From Desulfovibrio aminophilus DSM 12254 (GTDB taxonomy: Bacteria; Desulfobacterota; Desulfovibrionia; Desulfovibrionales; Desulfovibrionaceae): 64,000 nucleotides of DNA. The stretch spans positions 131,742-195,741 of the forward strand of contig NZ_KE383875.1 in the NCBI RefSeq assembly GCF_000422565.1, written 5' to 3'. This document shows positions 32,379 to 41,366 of the stretch, piece after piece (within the stretch, counting starts at the first letter, position 1; every line of letters starts with the position of its first letter). Both the position numbers and the translations under genes were made by a program. The notes under the pieces were generated by a model. It was not told the origin of the DNA. It worked only from the letters and a program-made list of their open reading frames with translations, and ran no database searches.

Positions 32379-32867
32379 ATGCTGAAGATCATGAGCATGG
32401 ACCAATGGCTGGAGGTGGGGAGGGAGATCCACGCCCGCTACGGGCTGAATCCGTCCATCAATGACGCCCAGGGGCACCCGGTTGTCCCCAACACGGTCTG
32501 GGCCAACGAACTGTGTCCCGCCATTCGCGGCGGAGACGGGGCCGACGAGGTGTGCCGCCAGGCGGGCGAACACTTCGCCCGGGTTCTGCGCGAGACCGGC
32601 AAGCCGGTGATCGAGGAATGCGGCGCGGGAATGCTGCGCATCGCCGTTCCAGTGGTCGTGGACGATCTCTTCATGGGCAGCCTTGGCGGCTGCGGCAAGG
32701 TCTGCGACGGCGGCGAGGTGGATGAGTTCATGATCCGCAAGGCCACGGGCCTGGCCATGGACGAAATCCGCAACCGCGCGGAAAGCGTGGCCTCCATCAC
32801 CTGGGGCGACGCGGACGAGATCGTGGAATACCTGGAAGAGCGCCTGCGCGTCCTGGCCGTGGGCTAG
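32379..32867 (+). CDS. PocR-domain sensory protein
   Basis: A 162-residue stand-alone PocR domain, a PAS-like ligand-binding domain often carrying cysteines for hydrocarbon-derivative or metal sensing. Conserved Cys are in NELCPAIR, EVCRQAG, EECGAGMLR and GGCGKVCDGG, the last set typical of the family. There is no output domain, so it would act on a partner. GGGGGAG precedes the ATG. It diverges from the YitT gene with about 150 bases between them. Confidence 0.82.
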   Translation: MLKIMSMDQWLEVGREIHARYGLNPSINDAQGHPVVPNTVWANELCPAIRGGDGADEVCRQAGEHFARVLRETGKPVIEECGAGMLRIAVPVVVDDLFMGSLGGCGKVCDGGEVDEFMIRKATGLAMDEIRNRAESVASITWGDADEIVEYLEERLRVLAVG

Positions 32868-32883
32868 GCCGCACCTCCCGGGG

Positions 32884-32915
32884 AAAAAAGAGGCGCCCCC
32901 CAGCGGGACGCCTCT
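32884..32915 (-). terminator. Intrinsic terminator of the 3D-domain gene
   Basis: On the minus strand AGAGGCG (32915-32909) pairs with CGCCTCT (32895-32889), with an inner CCC/GGG pairing, followed by six T residues. It ends the 3D-domain transcript running towards the PocR gene. Confidence 0.8.
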
Positions 32916-32937
32916 TCGGTCATGCGGTCCGCACGCC

Positions 32938-33432
32938 CTAGATGTGCAGCAGGGCCACCTTGACGCGCTTCTTGCCGAAGGCCTGCGCCTCCTTCTCGTC
33001 CCACATGAACACGTCCACCCGCTTGGTGTGGCGGGGATTCATGAGGTCGTTGATCTCGAAAATGCCCAATCCCTCGATGCGGACCTTCTTGCCGAAGACC
33101 CAGCCCTGGTCGAACAGATCCCGGGACACGGCCACGGTGCCGGGCCGAACCTTGCGCATACTGGCCGCGATGAGCGGATCGCCGTCGGTCTGATCGTGGG
33201 TGGGGTTGTAGGCGGTTACGGTCACCTGCTGCACCTCGCGAGTTCCGGAGCCAGGATTCACCGGCACATTGGCCAGGAACTGGCGGGCCTCGCCCTTGTA
33301 TTCATAATCCACCAATTTCTCCTCGAGCATGGAGATCTCGGCGTTCTTCCGATGCAGGGTCCAACCCATGCTGACGACCATGATCGCCAGAAACGGCAGC
33401 AGGGTGAAATTCAGAATGGCTCGTACGTTCAA
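32938..33432 (-). CDS. Membrane-anchored 3D (Asp-Asp-Asp) domain protein
   Basis: A 164-residue protein with one N-terminal membrane helix (about 5-24), a short coiled linker and a double-psi beta-barrel 3D domain. The domain shows VTVTAYNPTHDQTDGDP, GTVAVSRDL, GKKVRIEGLG, and the closing NDLMNPRHTKRVDVFM. Such domains act on peptidoglycan (lytic transglycosylase-like). Start TTG 33432 is proposed because AGGAGA lies six bases upstream and the helix begins there; no ATG fits. Confidence 0.82.
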   Translation of the reverse strand: MNVRAILNFTLLPFLAIMVVSMGWTLHRKNAEISMLEEKLVDYEYKGEARQFLANVPVNPGSGTREVQQVTVTAYNPTHDQTDGDPLIAASMRKVRPGTVAVSRDLFDQGWVFGKKVRIEGLGIFEINDLMNPRHTKRVDVFMWDEKEAQAFGKKRVKVALLHI

Positions 33433-33562
33433 AACAATTCTCCTGTTGCATGTGAGCGGCGCGGTGCGCCGATACGTCCTGAACCAGGGAGCAAGTTCAA
33501 TGCCGATTTCGGTGTGTGGGGATGGGTGCCCGGTTCGGGCGGGGTTCAGGTGCTTGAGTGCC

Positions 33563-33591
33563 TTTATAGCAGGGCCTGAAAATCCTGTAAA
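33563..33591 (-). promoter_or_regulatory. Sigma-70-type promoter of the 3D-domain gene
   Basis: TTTACA (33591-33586), a 17-base spacer and TATAAA (33568-33563) give five-of-six matches at both hexamers. Transcription would start near 33556, leaving a leader of about 125 bases. Confidence 0.7.
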
Positions 33592-33820
33592 CCCATACTG
33601 GCCGTAGTGATTCCGGGCGATTACGAGAGCGTATCCGACTTCTCCCGGAAAAGTCGCGGAATGCCGGGCGACTAGCCGGCCCGGATCGGCGTCTCCGCGC
33701 GCAGCCATTGCGGGGCCATGATTTCAGCGGTTCCAGCCGGGCGGCGGAAAGCCGACGGCGGCCCTCTCGAACGGGGCCGCCCACGTCATGAATCCGCGCA
33801 TCACGCCGCGGCATGTGCAG
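33592..33820. other. Intergenic stretch with no gene seen
   Basis: Between the 3D-domain promoter and the terminator after hisG. It is GC-rich, contains only short frames without SD sites, and shows no tRNA or repeat. Several short inverted repeats occur but none with a T-run. Confidence 0.6.
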
Positions 33821-33858
33821 AAAAAAGCCCACCCCGATGCATCGGGGTGGGCTTTTTT
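33821..33858. terminator. Bidirectional terminator after hisG
   Basis: A perfect 38-base inverted repeat: AAAAAAGCCCACCCCGATG and its complement, giving a long GC hairpin with T-runs on both strands. Confidence 0.95.
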
Positions 33859-33887
33859 GCGCAAAAAGTCCGACGCGCGGCAGGGCC

Positions 33888-34769
33888 CTAGATGACCTTG
33901 TTCAGGGGGTACTCGATGATGCCCTCGGCGCCCAGGCCCTTGAGCTGGGGGATGAGGTCGCGGACGACGGCTTCGTCCACCACGATCTCCACGGAGAGCC
34001 AGTCGGTGTCCGCCAGCTCGGCCACGGTGGGCGAGGTCAGGCTGGGCAGGATGCTCTTGGCTTCGGCCATCTTGGCCTTGGGCATGTTCATCTTCAGGCC
34101 CACGAGCTTCTCGGCCCGCAACGCGCCCTGCAGAAGCAGATCGAGATGCTCGATCTTGCGGCGCTTCCAGGGATCGTCCCAGGCCTTCTTGTTGGCGATG
34201 AGCCGGGTGTTGGTCTGCATGAGTTCGGCGATGATCCGCAGGCCGTTGGCCCGGATGGTCGTGCCGGTCTCGGTGACCTCCACGATGGCGTCGCACAGCC
34301 CCTCGACCACCTTGGCCTCGGTGGCTCCCCAGGAGAAGGCGACGTCCACGGGCACGTTGATGGACTCGAAGTAGCCCTTGGTGAAATTCACGAGTTCAGT
34401 GGCGATCTTCTTGCCCGCCAAATCCTCGGGCCGCTTGTAGGGCGAGGCGCCGTTGACCGCCAGAACCCAGCGGGCCGGACGGCTGGAGACCTTGGAATAG
34501 ACCAGGTCCGAGACCACGACCACGTCGGAGTTGTTCTCCAGGATCCAGTCCTTGCCGGTGAGGCCCGCGTCCAGCACGCCGGACTCGACGTACACGGACA
34601 TTTCCTGGGCCCGGCACATGCTGCACTTGATCTCCCGGTCATTGATCTCCGGGAAGTAGTTCCGGGCGTGCATGCGGATCTTCCAGCCGGACTTCTCGAA
34701 CAGATTGATGGTGGCGTCCTGAAGGGAGCCCTTGGGAATGCCGAGCTTGAGCAAGTTTTCGCTGGACAC
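33888..34769 (-). CDS. hisG: ATP phosphoribosyltransferase HisG (long form)
   Basis: A 293-residue enzyme for the first step of histidine synthesis. [10 protein letters not shown] opens it, and [13 protein letters not shown] and [24 protein letters not shown]-like segments follow. The length includes the C-terminal regulatory domain (about 215-293), so feedback by histidine is likely. Start GTG 34769 shares one base with the hisI stop (TAGTG); AAGGAGG lies nine bases upstream within hisI. No ATG is available in a sensible place. Confidence 0.93.
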   Translation of the reverse strand: MSSENLLKLGIPKGSLQDATINLFEKSGWKIRMHARNYFPEINDREIKCSMCRAQEMSVYVESGVLDAGLTGKDWILENNSDVVVVSDLVYSKVSSRPARWVLAVNGASPYKRPEDLAGKKIATELVNFTKGYFESINVPVDVAFSWGATEAKVVEGLCDAIVEVTETGTTIRANGLRIIAELMQTNTRLIANKKAWDDPWKRRKIEHLDLLLQGALRAEKLVGLKMNMPKAKMAEAKSILPSLTSPTVAELADTDWLSVEIVVDEAVVRDLIPQLKGLGAEGIIEYPLNKVI

Positions 34770-35143
34770 TATTTGTAGACCTCCTTGGGATCGAAGACCT
34801 TGGGACAGCATTCGGCGACGACGCCGTCCTTGAGTTCACGGAAGAAGCAGCTGCGGAAGCCGGTATGGCAGGCCGCGCCGCCCACCTGCTCGACGAGCAG
34901 GAGAATGGTGTCGTTGTCGCAGTCCAGGCGGATGGAGCGGACCTTCTGCACGTGCCCCGAGGTGCCGCCCTTGTGCCAGAGTTCCTTGCGGCTGCGGCTC
35001 CAGTAATGGACCTCGCCGGTCTCCAGGGTCTTTCTCCAGGAATCCTCGTTCATGTAGGCCATCATGAGCACCTCGCCGCTGGCGGCGTCCTGGGCGATGG
35101 CCGGCACCAGGCCGTTCATCTTGGCGAAATCGGGAGTGAACAT
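34769..35143 (-). CDS. hisI: Phosphoribosyl-AMP cyclohydrolase HisI
   Basis: A 124-residue enzyme opening the ring of phosphoribosyl-AMP in histidine synthesis. Landmarks are [30 protein letters not shown], the DCDND metal site and [13 protein letters not shown]. It is the stand-alone form without the HisE domain. It lies five bases after a short NAD-binding protein and overlaps hisG by one base. Confidence 0.95.
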   Translation of the reverse strand: MFTPDFAKMNGLVPAIAQDAASGEVLMMAYMNEDSWRKTLETGEVHYWSRSRKELWHKGGTSGHVQKVRSIRLDCDNDTILLLVEQVGGAACHTGFRSCFFRELKDGVVAECCPKVFDPKEVYK

Positions 35144-35148
35144 GGGGA

Positions 35149-35523
35149 TCAGAATCCTTTGTCGGGGTGTACGTCGGGAAGGCCGCCCTCGCCCAGGAGC
35201 ACGGACATGAAATGGGCCACGGCCTCGGGCACCACGATGGTGTGGTGGTTCCCGGCCAGGGCCAGATCGCTCTTGAGCTGGGCGCGCACGTTCAGGCTTC
35301 CGGTCAATTCGAACACGAGATGCAGGTCGTCGCTGTTGTCCGCCAGATCATCCAGGGAGAGCACCGGAATGCCCTCGTCCTGGGCCAGAACCTTGCCGGG
35401 CGTGTCGCGCATCTCCACCACCGCGGCGATGCGCACGCCGTTCTTGCGGTGTTTGAGCAGCCGTTCCAGAAAGAACGTCCCCACACGACCCAGACCCACA
35501 ATGGCCACGTTGTACTGTCCCAT
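35149..35523 (-). CDS. Short Rossmann-fold NAD-binding protein in the his operon
   Basis: A 124-residue protein that is little more than a nucleotide-binding fold: [17 protein letters not shown] gives GxGxxG near residues 9-14. The strand and helix pattern resembles the N-terminal domain of homoserine or glyceraldehyde-3-phosphate dehydrogenases, but no catalytic domain follows. ATG 35523 has GGAGG upstream. It is the first gene of a tight unit with hisI and hisG. No known his enzyme has this form, so its role is unclear. Confidence 0.7.
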   Translation of the reverse strand: MGQYNVAIVGLGRVGTFFLERLLKHRKNGVRIAAVVEMRDTPGKVLAQDEGIPVLSLDDLADNSDDLHLVFELTGSLNVRAQLKSDLALAGNHHTIVVPEAVAHFMSVLLGEGGLPDVHPDKGF

Positions 35524-35606
35524 CCGACCCCCTCCGGCCGCACCCCTCGCGACCGGACCTTGATCCATAAACGCTTCGTTCCGGGTTGTCCATGCCGCCG
35601 GAACGT

Positions 35607-36650
35607 CTAGCCGCGAACGCTTCCGGCCTTCAGCTGGCCGCAGGCGGCCTTGATGTCCGTGCCCATGCTCCGCCGGATGGTGGCGGTCATGCCCTTGTCC
35701 CAGAGGATCTTCTCGAAGGCCAGCACGGCGTCCGGGTCCGGCGCTTGATAGGGCGAGTCCTCGGTGGCGTTATAGGCGATGAGGTTGACCTTGCAGCGCC
35801 GGTTGCAGAGGAGCTTGTGCAGCTGCCGGGCGTGGGCCGGGCTGTCGTTGATCCCGCGCAGCAGAAGATATTCGAAGGTGATCCGCTCACGCGGCTTCAT
35901 GGGGTAGCGGTCCAGGGCGGCCAGCAGTTCGTCCAGGGGCACCTGGGCGGCCTTGGGCATGATCCTGGCGCGCAGTTCCTGGGTCGGAGCGTGCAGGGAG
36001 ATGGCCGGCAGGGCCAGCCCGGAAGCGCCGAGGACATCCAACCCCTTGGGCAGGCCCACGCTGGAGACCGTGGTGCGCCGCCAGGAGATGTTCAGGCCCG
36101 TGTCGCTGTTCAGGGTGGCCAGGGACTTGAGCAGCCAGTCCAGGTTGAGCAGCGGCTCGCCCATGCCCATGAACACGAGATTGGTCAGGGGCGCCAGCCC
36201 CGAGGCGGCCAGATGCGCCCGGCCCACCAGTATCTGCCCCAGAATCTCGCCCTGGGTCAGGTTGCGCTCAAAGCCCATGAGCCCGGTGTTGCAGAAGGTG
36301 CAGGCCATGGCGCAGCCCACCTGGGTGGACAGGCACTGGGTGTAGCGGGCCAGCTTGTCGTTGGGGATGAGCACGGACTCGATGAGCTTGCCGTCGCCCA
36401 GGCGCAGGAGGAACTTGATCGTTCCGTCCCTGCTCGCGCGGACGTCGGCCACCTCGGGCCAGGCCACCGCCGCCCGGGCCGCCAGCTTGTCACGGAGGAT
36501 CTTGGAGAGGTTGGTCATGGCCGCGAAGTCGCGGGCGTCCTTCTGCCAGAGCCATTGCCAGACCTGGGCCGCGCGGAATCGCGGTTCCTTGACGTCCTCG
36601 ACGAAAAAGGACTCCAGTTCGGAGAAGGTCAGGTCCAGCAGGTTCAGCAT
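35607..36650 (-). CDS. rlmN: 23S rRNA/tRNA adenine-C2 methyltransferase RlmN
   Basis: A 347-residue radical SAM enzyme methylating A2503 of 23S rRNA and A37 of some tRNAs. The [4Fe-4S] motif is CAMACTFC, preceded by CLSTQVG, with GEPLLNLD and the late Cys in KAACGQLKAG needed for catalysis. ATG 36650 has GAGG upstream; two upstream ATGs lack a good site. Confidence 0.95.
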   Translation of the reverse strand: MLNLLDLTFSELESFFVEDVKEPRFRAAQVWQWLWQKDARDFAAMTNLSKILRDKLAARAAVAWPEVADVRASRDGTIKFLLRLGDGKLIESVLIPNDKLARYTQCLSTQVGCAMACTFCNTGLMGFERNLTQGEILGQILVGRAHLAASGLAPLTNLVFMGMGEPLLNLDWLLKSLATLNSDTGLNISWRRTTVSSVGLPKGLDVLGASGLALPAISLHAPTQELRARIMPKAAQVPLDELLAALDRYPMKPRERITFEYLLLRGINDSPAHARQLHKLLCNRRCKVNLIAYNATEDSPYQAPDPDAVLAFEKILWDKGMTATIRRSMGTDIKAACGQLKAGSVRG

Positions 36651-36705
36651 GAAATACGGCCTCTTCGACGCCTCGCGGCGCATGGCGGGACAGGGAGCCC
36701 GCCGC

Positions 36706-36735
36706 TTGATCCCGGGACGCGTCCGCCCTAGACTG
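36706..36735 (+). promoter_or_regulatory. Sigma-70-type promoter of the hydroxyacid dehydrogenase gene
   Basis: TTGATC (36706-36711), 18 bases, TAGACT (36730-36735). The start would fall near 36742, giving a very short leader that still holds GGGAGGA before ATG 36755. Confidence 0.5.
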
Positions 36736-36754
36736 CGAACGGGAGGACTGCCCC

Positions 36755-37741
36755 ATGCCCGAAATCCGTCCGAAAGTCTACGTCACCCGCCGCCTCCCCC
36801 AGGAGGGCCTGGACCTCCTGGCCGCCTCCTGCGACGTGGAGGTGAACCCCGAGGATCGACCGCTCACCCGGGCCGAGCTGCTGGCCGCCGTGGCCGACGC
36901 CGAGGGCGTCATCGGCCTGCTCACCGAGCGCATCGACGCGGCCTTCCTCGACGCGGCCCCGAAACTGCGCGGCTACGCCAACTACGCCGTGGGCTTCGAC
37001 AACATCGACGTGGCCGAGGCAACCCGCCGGGGCATCCCGGTGTCCAACACCCCGGACGTGCTCACCACGGCCACGGCCGAACTGGCCTGGACCCTGCTCC
37101 TGGCCGCCGCCCGCCGGGTGGTGGAGACGGACGCGGTCATGCGCTCCGGCTCCTGGACCGGCTGGGGCCCGTTGCAGTTCCTCGGCGCGGACGTCACCGG
37201 CCGGACGCTCGGCCTCGTCGGCGCGGGTCGCATCGGCACGGCCATGGCCCGCATGTCCCGGGGCTTCGACATGCCCGTACTCTACACCAGTTCCTCGGGC
37301 AGGCGGAACGAAATCCTGGAACGCGAGCTGAAGGCCGAGCTGGTTCCCTTCGAAGAGTTGCTGGCCCGCTCGGACTTCGTCAGCGTGCACACCCCGCTGA
37401 CCCCCTCCACGCGCCACCTCTTCCGGGCCGAAACCCTGCGGCTCATGAAACCCACGGCCATCCTGGTGAACACGGCGCGCGGTCCGGTGGTCAAGGAGGA
37501 CGACCTCGCGGCCGCGTTGCGCCAGGGGGTCATCGCCGGGGCCGGGCTGGACGTCTACGAGAACGAGCCGCGTCTGGCCCAAGGCCTGGCTGAGCTGAAG
37601 AACGTGGTCCTGCTGCCGCACGTGGGCTCGGCCACCTTCGCCGCCCGCCGGGACATGGCCCTGCTGGCGGCGAGGAATCTCCTGGCCATGCTCCTGGGCG
37701 GCACGCCGCCCACCTGCCTCAATCCGGACGTACTGCGCTAG
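36755..37741 (+). CDS. D-2-hydroxyacid dehydrogenase (glyoxylate/hydroxypyruvate reductase type)
   Basis: A 328-residue NAD(P)H-dependent reductase. The cofactor motif is GLVGAGRIGTAMA; the catalytic Arg is in NTARGPVV, Glu in DVYENEP and His in LLPHVGSAT. The pattern GYANYAVGFDNIDV is typical of GyaR-type glyoxylate reductases. It is monocistronic. Its stop codon overlaps that of galE on the other strand through the palindrome CTAG. Confidence 0.9.
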   Translation: MPEIRPKVYVTRRLPQEGLDLLAASCDVEVNPEDRPLTRAELLAAVADAEGVIGLLTERIDAAFLDAAPKLRGYANYAVGFDNIDVAEATRRGIPVSNTPDVLTTATAELAWTLLLAAARRVVETDAVMRSGSWTGWGPLQFLGADVTGRTLGLVGAGRIGTAMARMSRGFDMPVLYTSSSGRRNEILERELKAELVPFEELLARSDFVSVHTPLTPSTRHLFRAETLRLMKPTAILVNTARGPVVKEDDLAAALRQGVIAGAGLDVYENEPRLAQGLAELKNVVLLPHVGSATFAARRDMALLAARNLLAMLLGGTPPTCLNPDVLR

Positions 37742-38700
37742 CGGTTCATCCAGGCCCAGGCGTGGGCGATCATGTCCTCCAGGCCGTACTCCGGCTCCCA
37801 GTCCAGGGCTCGTCTGGCGGCCGTGGGCTCGGCCAGGAGCGCGGCCGGGTCGCCCTCGCGGCGCGGAGCGTCCTCCCGGGGGATGCTCCGGCCCGTGACC
37901 CGCTCCGCCGTGTCCAGAACCTCGCGCACGCTGAAACCCTCGCCCACGCCCAGGTTGAGGGCCTGTGAGCCGCCCCGCTCCAGAAGATTCAGGGCCGAGA
38001 CGTGGGCCCGGGCCAGGTCCGTGACGTGGATGTAGTCGCGCAGGCAGGTGCCGTCGGGCGTGTCGTAGTCCCGCCCGAACACCTTGATGACCCCCCGCCC
38101 GGCCGCCGCGCGCAGGACCAGGGGGATGAGGTGCGTCTCGGGATCGTGCTCCTCTCCCAGTTCGGCGTCCGGGTCGGCCCCGGCGGCGTTGAAGTAGCGC
38201 AGCCGCAGGTTGGCGATGCCGTGGGCCCGATGGAAGTCCTCCAACATGCGCTCCACGGTGAACTTGCTCCAGCCATAGGTGTTCACCGGCCACTGCGGGT
38301 GGTCCTCGGTCAGGGGCAGACGTTGCGGCGCGCCGTAGACCGCGCAGGTGCTGGAGAAGACGATGCGGCGGCAGCCGTGGTCGCGCATGGCCTCCAGCAG
38401 GCGCAGGCTGGCCACGCAGTTGTTGCCGTAATACTTGCCCGGGTCGCGCATGGACTCGCCCACCTCGATGCGGGCCGCGAAATGCAGCACGCCCTCGGGG
38501 CGGTGCTCCCGGAACACGGCGTCCAGGGCCGCGCGGTCGGCCACGTCGGCGCGCACGAGCGGCCCCCACTTCACGGCCCACTCGTGCCCGGCCGAGAGAT
38601 CGTCCAGGGTGACCGGCAGGTATCCGGCGCGGGCCAGGGCCTTGCAGGCGTGCCCGCCGATGTACCCGGCTCCGCCGGTGACCAGGACCGCGCGCGGCAT
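37738..38700 (-). CDS. galE: UDP-glucose 4-epimerase GalE
   Basis: A 320-residue extended SDR enzyme interconverting UDP-glucose and UDP-galactose for glycan synthesis. Motifs: VTGGAGYIG at the N-terminus, SSTCAVYG, catalytic YGWSK, and RYFNAAGADPDAELGEEHDPETHLIP. It starts one base inside the stop of the HD gene (TGATG). It ends the minus-strand unit that begins with the lipoprotein. Confidence 0.94.
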   Translation of the reverse strand: MPRAVLVTGGAGYIGGHACKALARAGYLPVTLDDLSAGHEWAVKWGPLVRADVADRAALDAVFREHRPEGVLHFAARIEVGESMRDPGKYYGNNCVASLRLLEAMRDHGCRRIVFSSTCAVYGAPQRLPLTEDHPQWPVNTYGWSKFTVERMLEDFHRAHGIANLRLRYFNAAGADPDAELGEEHDPETHLIPLVLRAAAGRGVIKVFGRDYDTPDGTCLRDYIHVTDLARAHVSALNLLERGGSQALNLGVGEGFSVREVLDTAERVTGRSIPREDAPRREGDPAALLAEPTAARRALDWEPEYGLEDMIAHAWAWMNR

Positions 38701-40031
38701 CAGTGCAGCTTCTCGCTTTCCTTGTAGGCCTTCACGAACTGCTTGGCCTCGTCCACGTTGGTCACGTCGCCCGCGATCTGGGCCTTGAGCAGGGCCTCGC
38801 GGATGACGCCCACGGCCGGGCCGGGTTTCAGGCCGGTGGCCTTCATGATGTCGTTGCCGTTGAGGAACGGCTCCAGGGCCTCCTCGGGCACGTCGGCGCG
38901 CTCCAGCATCTTCAAGTTGTGGTTGAATTCACGATAGGAGCCGTTGCGGGCCTTGATGTCCGCGCGAACCATCTCGATGACCCGGGGATACTCGTCGAAG
39001 GCCTTGAAGCGGCGGATGCCCTTGTCCGTGAGCATGAAGTGCGGACGCATGTGGTTGCGCACGAGATCGCAGATGAGGTCGATCTCCTCCACCGGGAAGC
39101 GCAGACGCATGAGGATCTTGCGGGTGATGTTCGCGCCCACGTGGTGGTGCTGGAGGAAGTACCACTGGCCGTCGTAGTATTCGGCGGTGTAGAGCTTGCC
39201 CACGTCGTGGAACATGCAGGCCACGGTGCCGTACCAGTCGTAGGGCAGCTCCTCGGGATAGCGGCGCATGACCTCGATGACGTGCGAGAGCACGTCCTCC
39301 TCGCCCGCGTCCGGGTTCTTGATCTGCTTGACCCGGGACAGGGCCGCCAGCTCGGGAATGAGCCCGTGCAGAATCTGGCTGTCGAAGAGCAACTGCACGA
39401 AGAGCCACATGTTCTCGGGCTCGACCTTGCGCCACTCGTCGGTCAGGTCCGTGACCGTGACGTAGTCCAGCACCCGGCGCGCGCCGCGCAGGATGGCCAT
39501 CCAGGTGTTGGCCTCGATCTTGAGATTGTAGTTGGCGGCCAGGCGCAGGGCGCGCACGGAGAGGAGGTAGTCGCGCTTGAGCGTCTCGTCCGGGATGCCC
39601 TTGAAGCGCAGTTCGCCCTCGCCGAACTCGGCGAAGTCCTCCAGGGCGTCCTTGGCCGAGGGGATGTAGGGACAGAGCGAGGACAGCGGGGCCTCGCCGC
39701 GCTTCTCCAGGGCCTTGAGCAGGCGCGGAGTCAGCTTGGCCACGCATTCCTCGGGATGGGCTCCGGTGTTCACGTCGGCGTGGTAGAAGCGGAAGGACGT
39801 CCCGCCCTCCTTGAGCACGCCCGCGACGCCCTCCTCCGAGGACTCCTTGATCTTGGGGAAGAGGCGTCGCAGTTCGTCCAGCGCCGCCTCGGTGCAGATG
39901 TCGATCTCGTGCTCACGGGGGTCCGCGTCCAGGACCATCTTCTGGAGCTTGGCGTTGATGATGTATGCGTCATGGCCATTGCGCATGATGGCCTTGCAGT
40001 ATCCGACGGCGTCCTTGAACGGCTGGATCAT
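38700..40031 (-). CDS. HD-domain protein with degenerate tRNA nucleotidyltransferase-like N-terminus
   Basis: A 443-residue protein related to poly(A) polymerase/CCA-adding enzymes with an HD domain. At the N-terminus the expected GGxVRD loop reads INAKLQ, and the catalytic DxDxxT reads EIDICT, so nucleotidyl transfer looks lost. The middle aligns with the head/neck region (LSVRALRLAANYNLKIE). The HD domain is intact: MFHDVGKL, then HHHVGA and VRNHMRPHF. It may be a phosphohydrolase. GGAGGAAGG precedes the ATG. It lies between pyrC and galE. Confidence 0.78.
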   Translation of the reverse strand: MIQPFKDAVGYCKAIMRNGHDAYIINAKLQKMVLDADPREHEIDICTEAALDELRRLFPKIKESSEEGVAGVLKEGGTSFRFYHADVNTGAHPEECVAKLTPRLLKALEKRGEAPLSSLCPYIPSAKDALEDFAEFGEGELRFKGIPDETLKRDYLLSVRALRLAANYNLKIEANTWMAILRGARRVLDYVTVTDLTDEWRKVEPENMWLFVQLLFDSQILHGLIPELAALSRVKQIKNPDAGEEDVLSHVIEVMRRYPEELPYDWYGTVACMFHDVGKLYTAEYYDGQWYFLQHHHVGANITRKILMRLRFPVEEIDLICDLVRNHMRPHFMLTDKGIRRFKAFDEYPRVIEMVRADIKARNGSYREFNHNLKMLERADVPEEALEPFLNGNDIMKATGLKPGPAVGVIREALLKAQIAGDVTNVDEAKQFVKAYKESEKLH

Positions 40032-40085
40032 TCCTTCCTCCGGCCCCGGGCGGGGTCGTTCATCGGTTGTTCGGCTGGGTCTGGG

Positions 40086-41357
40086 TCATACAACTTTTTT
40101 CCCGCCAAGAAAATGCGCCGCCACCCTCCCCCGCAGCCGGGTTCCCAGAAGCGGCGTGTTCTTGCCCTTGGAACGCATGGTCTCGGGCGTGACCTCCCAC
40201 TGGGCGGCGGGATCGAAGAGCAGAAAATCGGCCGGATCACCGGCCTGAAAGCGATTCACGGGCAGGCCGAAGACGCGGCAGGGAGCCTCGCTCCAGGCGC
40301 GCACCAGGTCGTCGAGAGTCAGGAGCTTCTTCTCCACCAGCCCCCAGGTCACGGAAAGGGCCGTGTCCAGGCCGGAGATGCCGCAGGGCGCGAGGTCGAA
40401 CTCCACTTCCTTCTCGTGGGCCGCGTGGGGTGCGTGGTCCGTGGCCAGGATGTCGATGACGCCCGAGCGCAGGGCCTGGAGCATGGCCTCCACGTCGTCG
40501 CGGGTGCGCAGCGGCGGGTTGACCTTGGCGGCGGAGTCGTAACCCTCCACCCGTTCCTCGGTCAGGGTCAGGTAGTGCGGGCAGGTCTCGGCCGTCACCT
40601 GGACCCCGCGCTCCTTGGCCCAGGCGATGAGCTCCACCGAACGGCGGCAGGAGATGTGCGCCAGATGGATGGGGATCTTCAGGTAGTCGGCCAGAAGGAT
40701 GTCGCGGGCCACCTGTGCGGCCTCGGCCACGTCCGGCTGGGCCGGAATGCCGAGGCGGCCGGAAACAGCGCCCTCGTTCATGCCCGCGCCCCGGGCCATG
40801 CTCGGCTCCTCGCAGTGGTCGATGACCACCTTGCCCTGGTCCCAGGCGTATTCCATGGCCCGCCGGAAGAACTCCGCCCTGGGCACGGGCAGGCCGTCGT
40901 TGGAGAAGGCCACGCAGCCGGCGTCCGCCAGCTCGGCCATGGGCGCCAGCTCCTCGGCCTTCAGGCCCCGGGAGAGCGCGCCGATGGGGTACAGGCGCGG
41001 CCCGTGGGGCCAGGCGGCCCGGGCCCGATCGAGCATGCGCTCGGTGACGGTGGCGTTGTCGTTCACCGGATTCGTGTTGGCCATGCAGAGCACGTTGCCG
41101 AAGCCGCCGTGGGCCGCGGCGTCCAGGCCGGAGGCGATGTCCTCCTTGTACTCGAAGCCCGGCTCGCGCAGATGCGTGTGGCAGTCGGTGAGGCTCGGCA
41201 GAAGCAGCAGGCCCGAGGCGTCCAGCTCCTGGGCGGCCTCGACCCGGGTCTTGCGGGCCGAGGGGATGAGCGAGGCCACGCGGCCCCTGGCCACCAGAAG
41301 ATCGACCTTCTTTTTCTTCCAGAGCGCGTTGCGGACCACCAGACTGACGGTTGACAT
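40086..41357 (-). CDS. pyrC: Dihydroorotase PyrC (type I)
   Basis: A 423-residue zinc amidohydrolase closing the dihydroorotate ring in pyrimidine synthesis. DCHTHLREPG gives the first metal site, followed by GFGNVLCMANTNPVND, HLAHISCRRSVELI and ILATDHAPHA. It directly follows pyrB (10-base gap), as in many bacteria. A good GTAGGAGG site precedes the ATG. Confidence 0.95.
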   Translation of the reverse strand: MSTVSLVVRNALWKKKKVDLLVARGRVASLIPSARKTRVEAAQELDASGLLLLPSLTDCHTHLREPGFEYKEDIASGLDAAAHGGFGNVLCMANTNPVNDNATVTERMLDRARAAWPHGPRLYPIGALSRGLKAEELAPMAELADAGCVAFSNDGLPVPRAEFFRRAMEYAWDQGKVVIDHCEEPSMARGAGMNEGAVSGRLGIPAQPDVAEAAQVARDILLADYLKIPIHLAHISCRRSVELIAWAKERGVQVTAETCPHYLTLTEERVEGYDSAAKVNPPLRTRDDVEAMLQALRSGVIDILATDHAPHAAHEKEVEFDLAPCGISGLDTALSVTWGLVEKKLLTLDDLVRAWSEAPCRVFGLPVNRFQAGDPADFLLFDPAAQWEVTPETMRSKGKNTPLLGTRLRGRVAAHFLGGKKVV

Positions 41358-41366
41358 GAACGCCTC

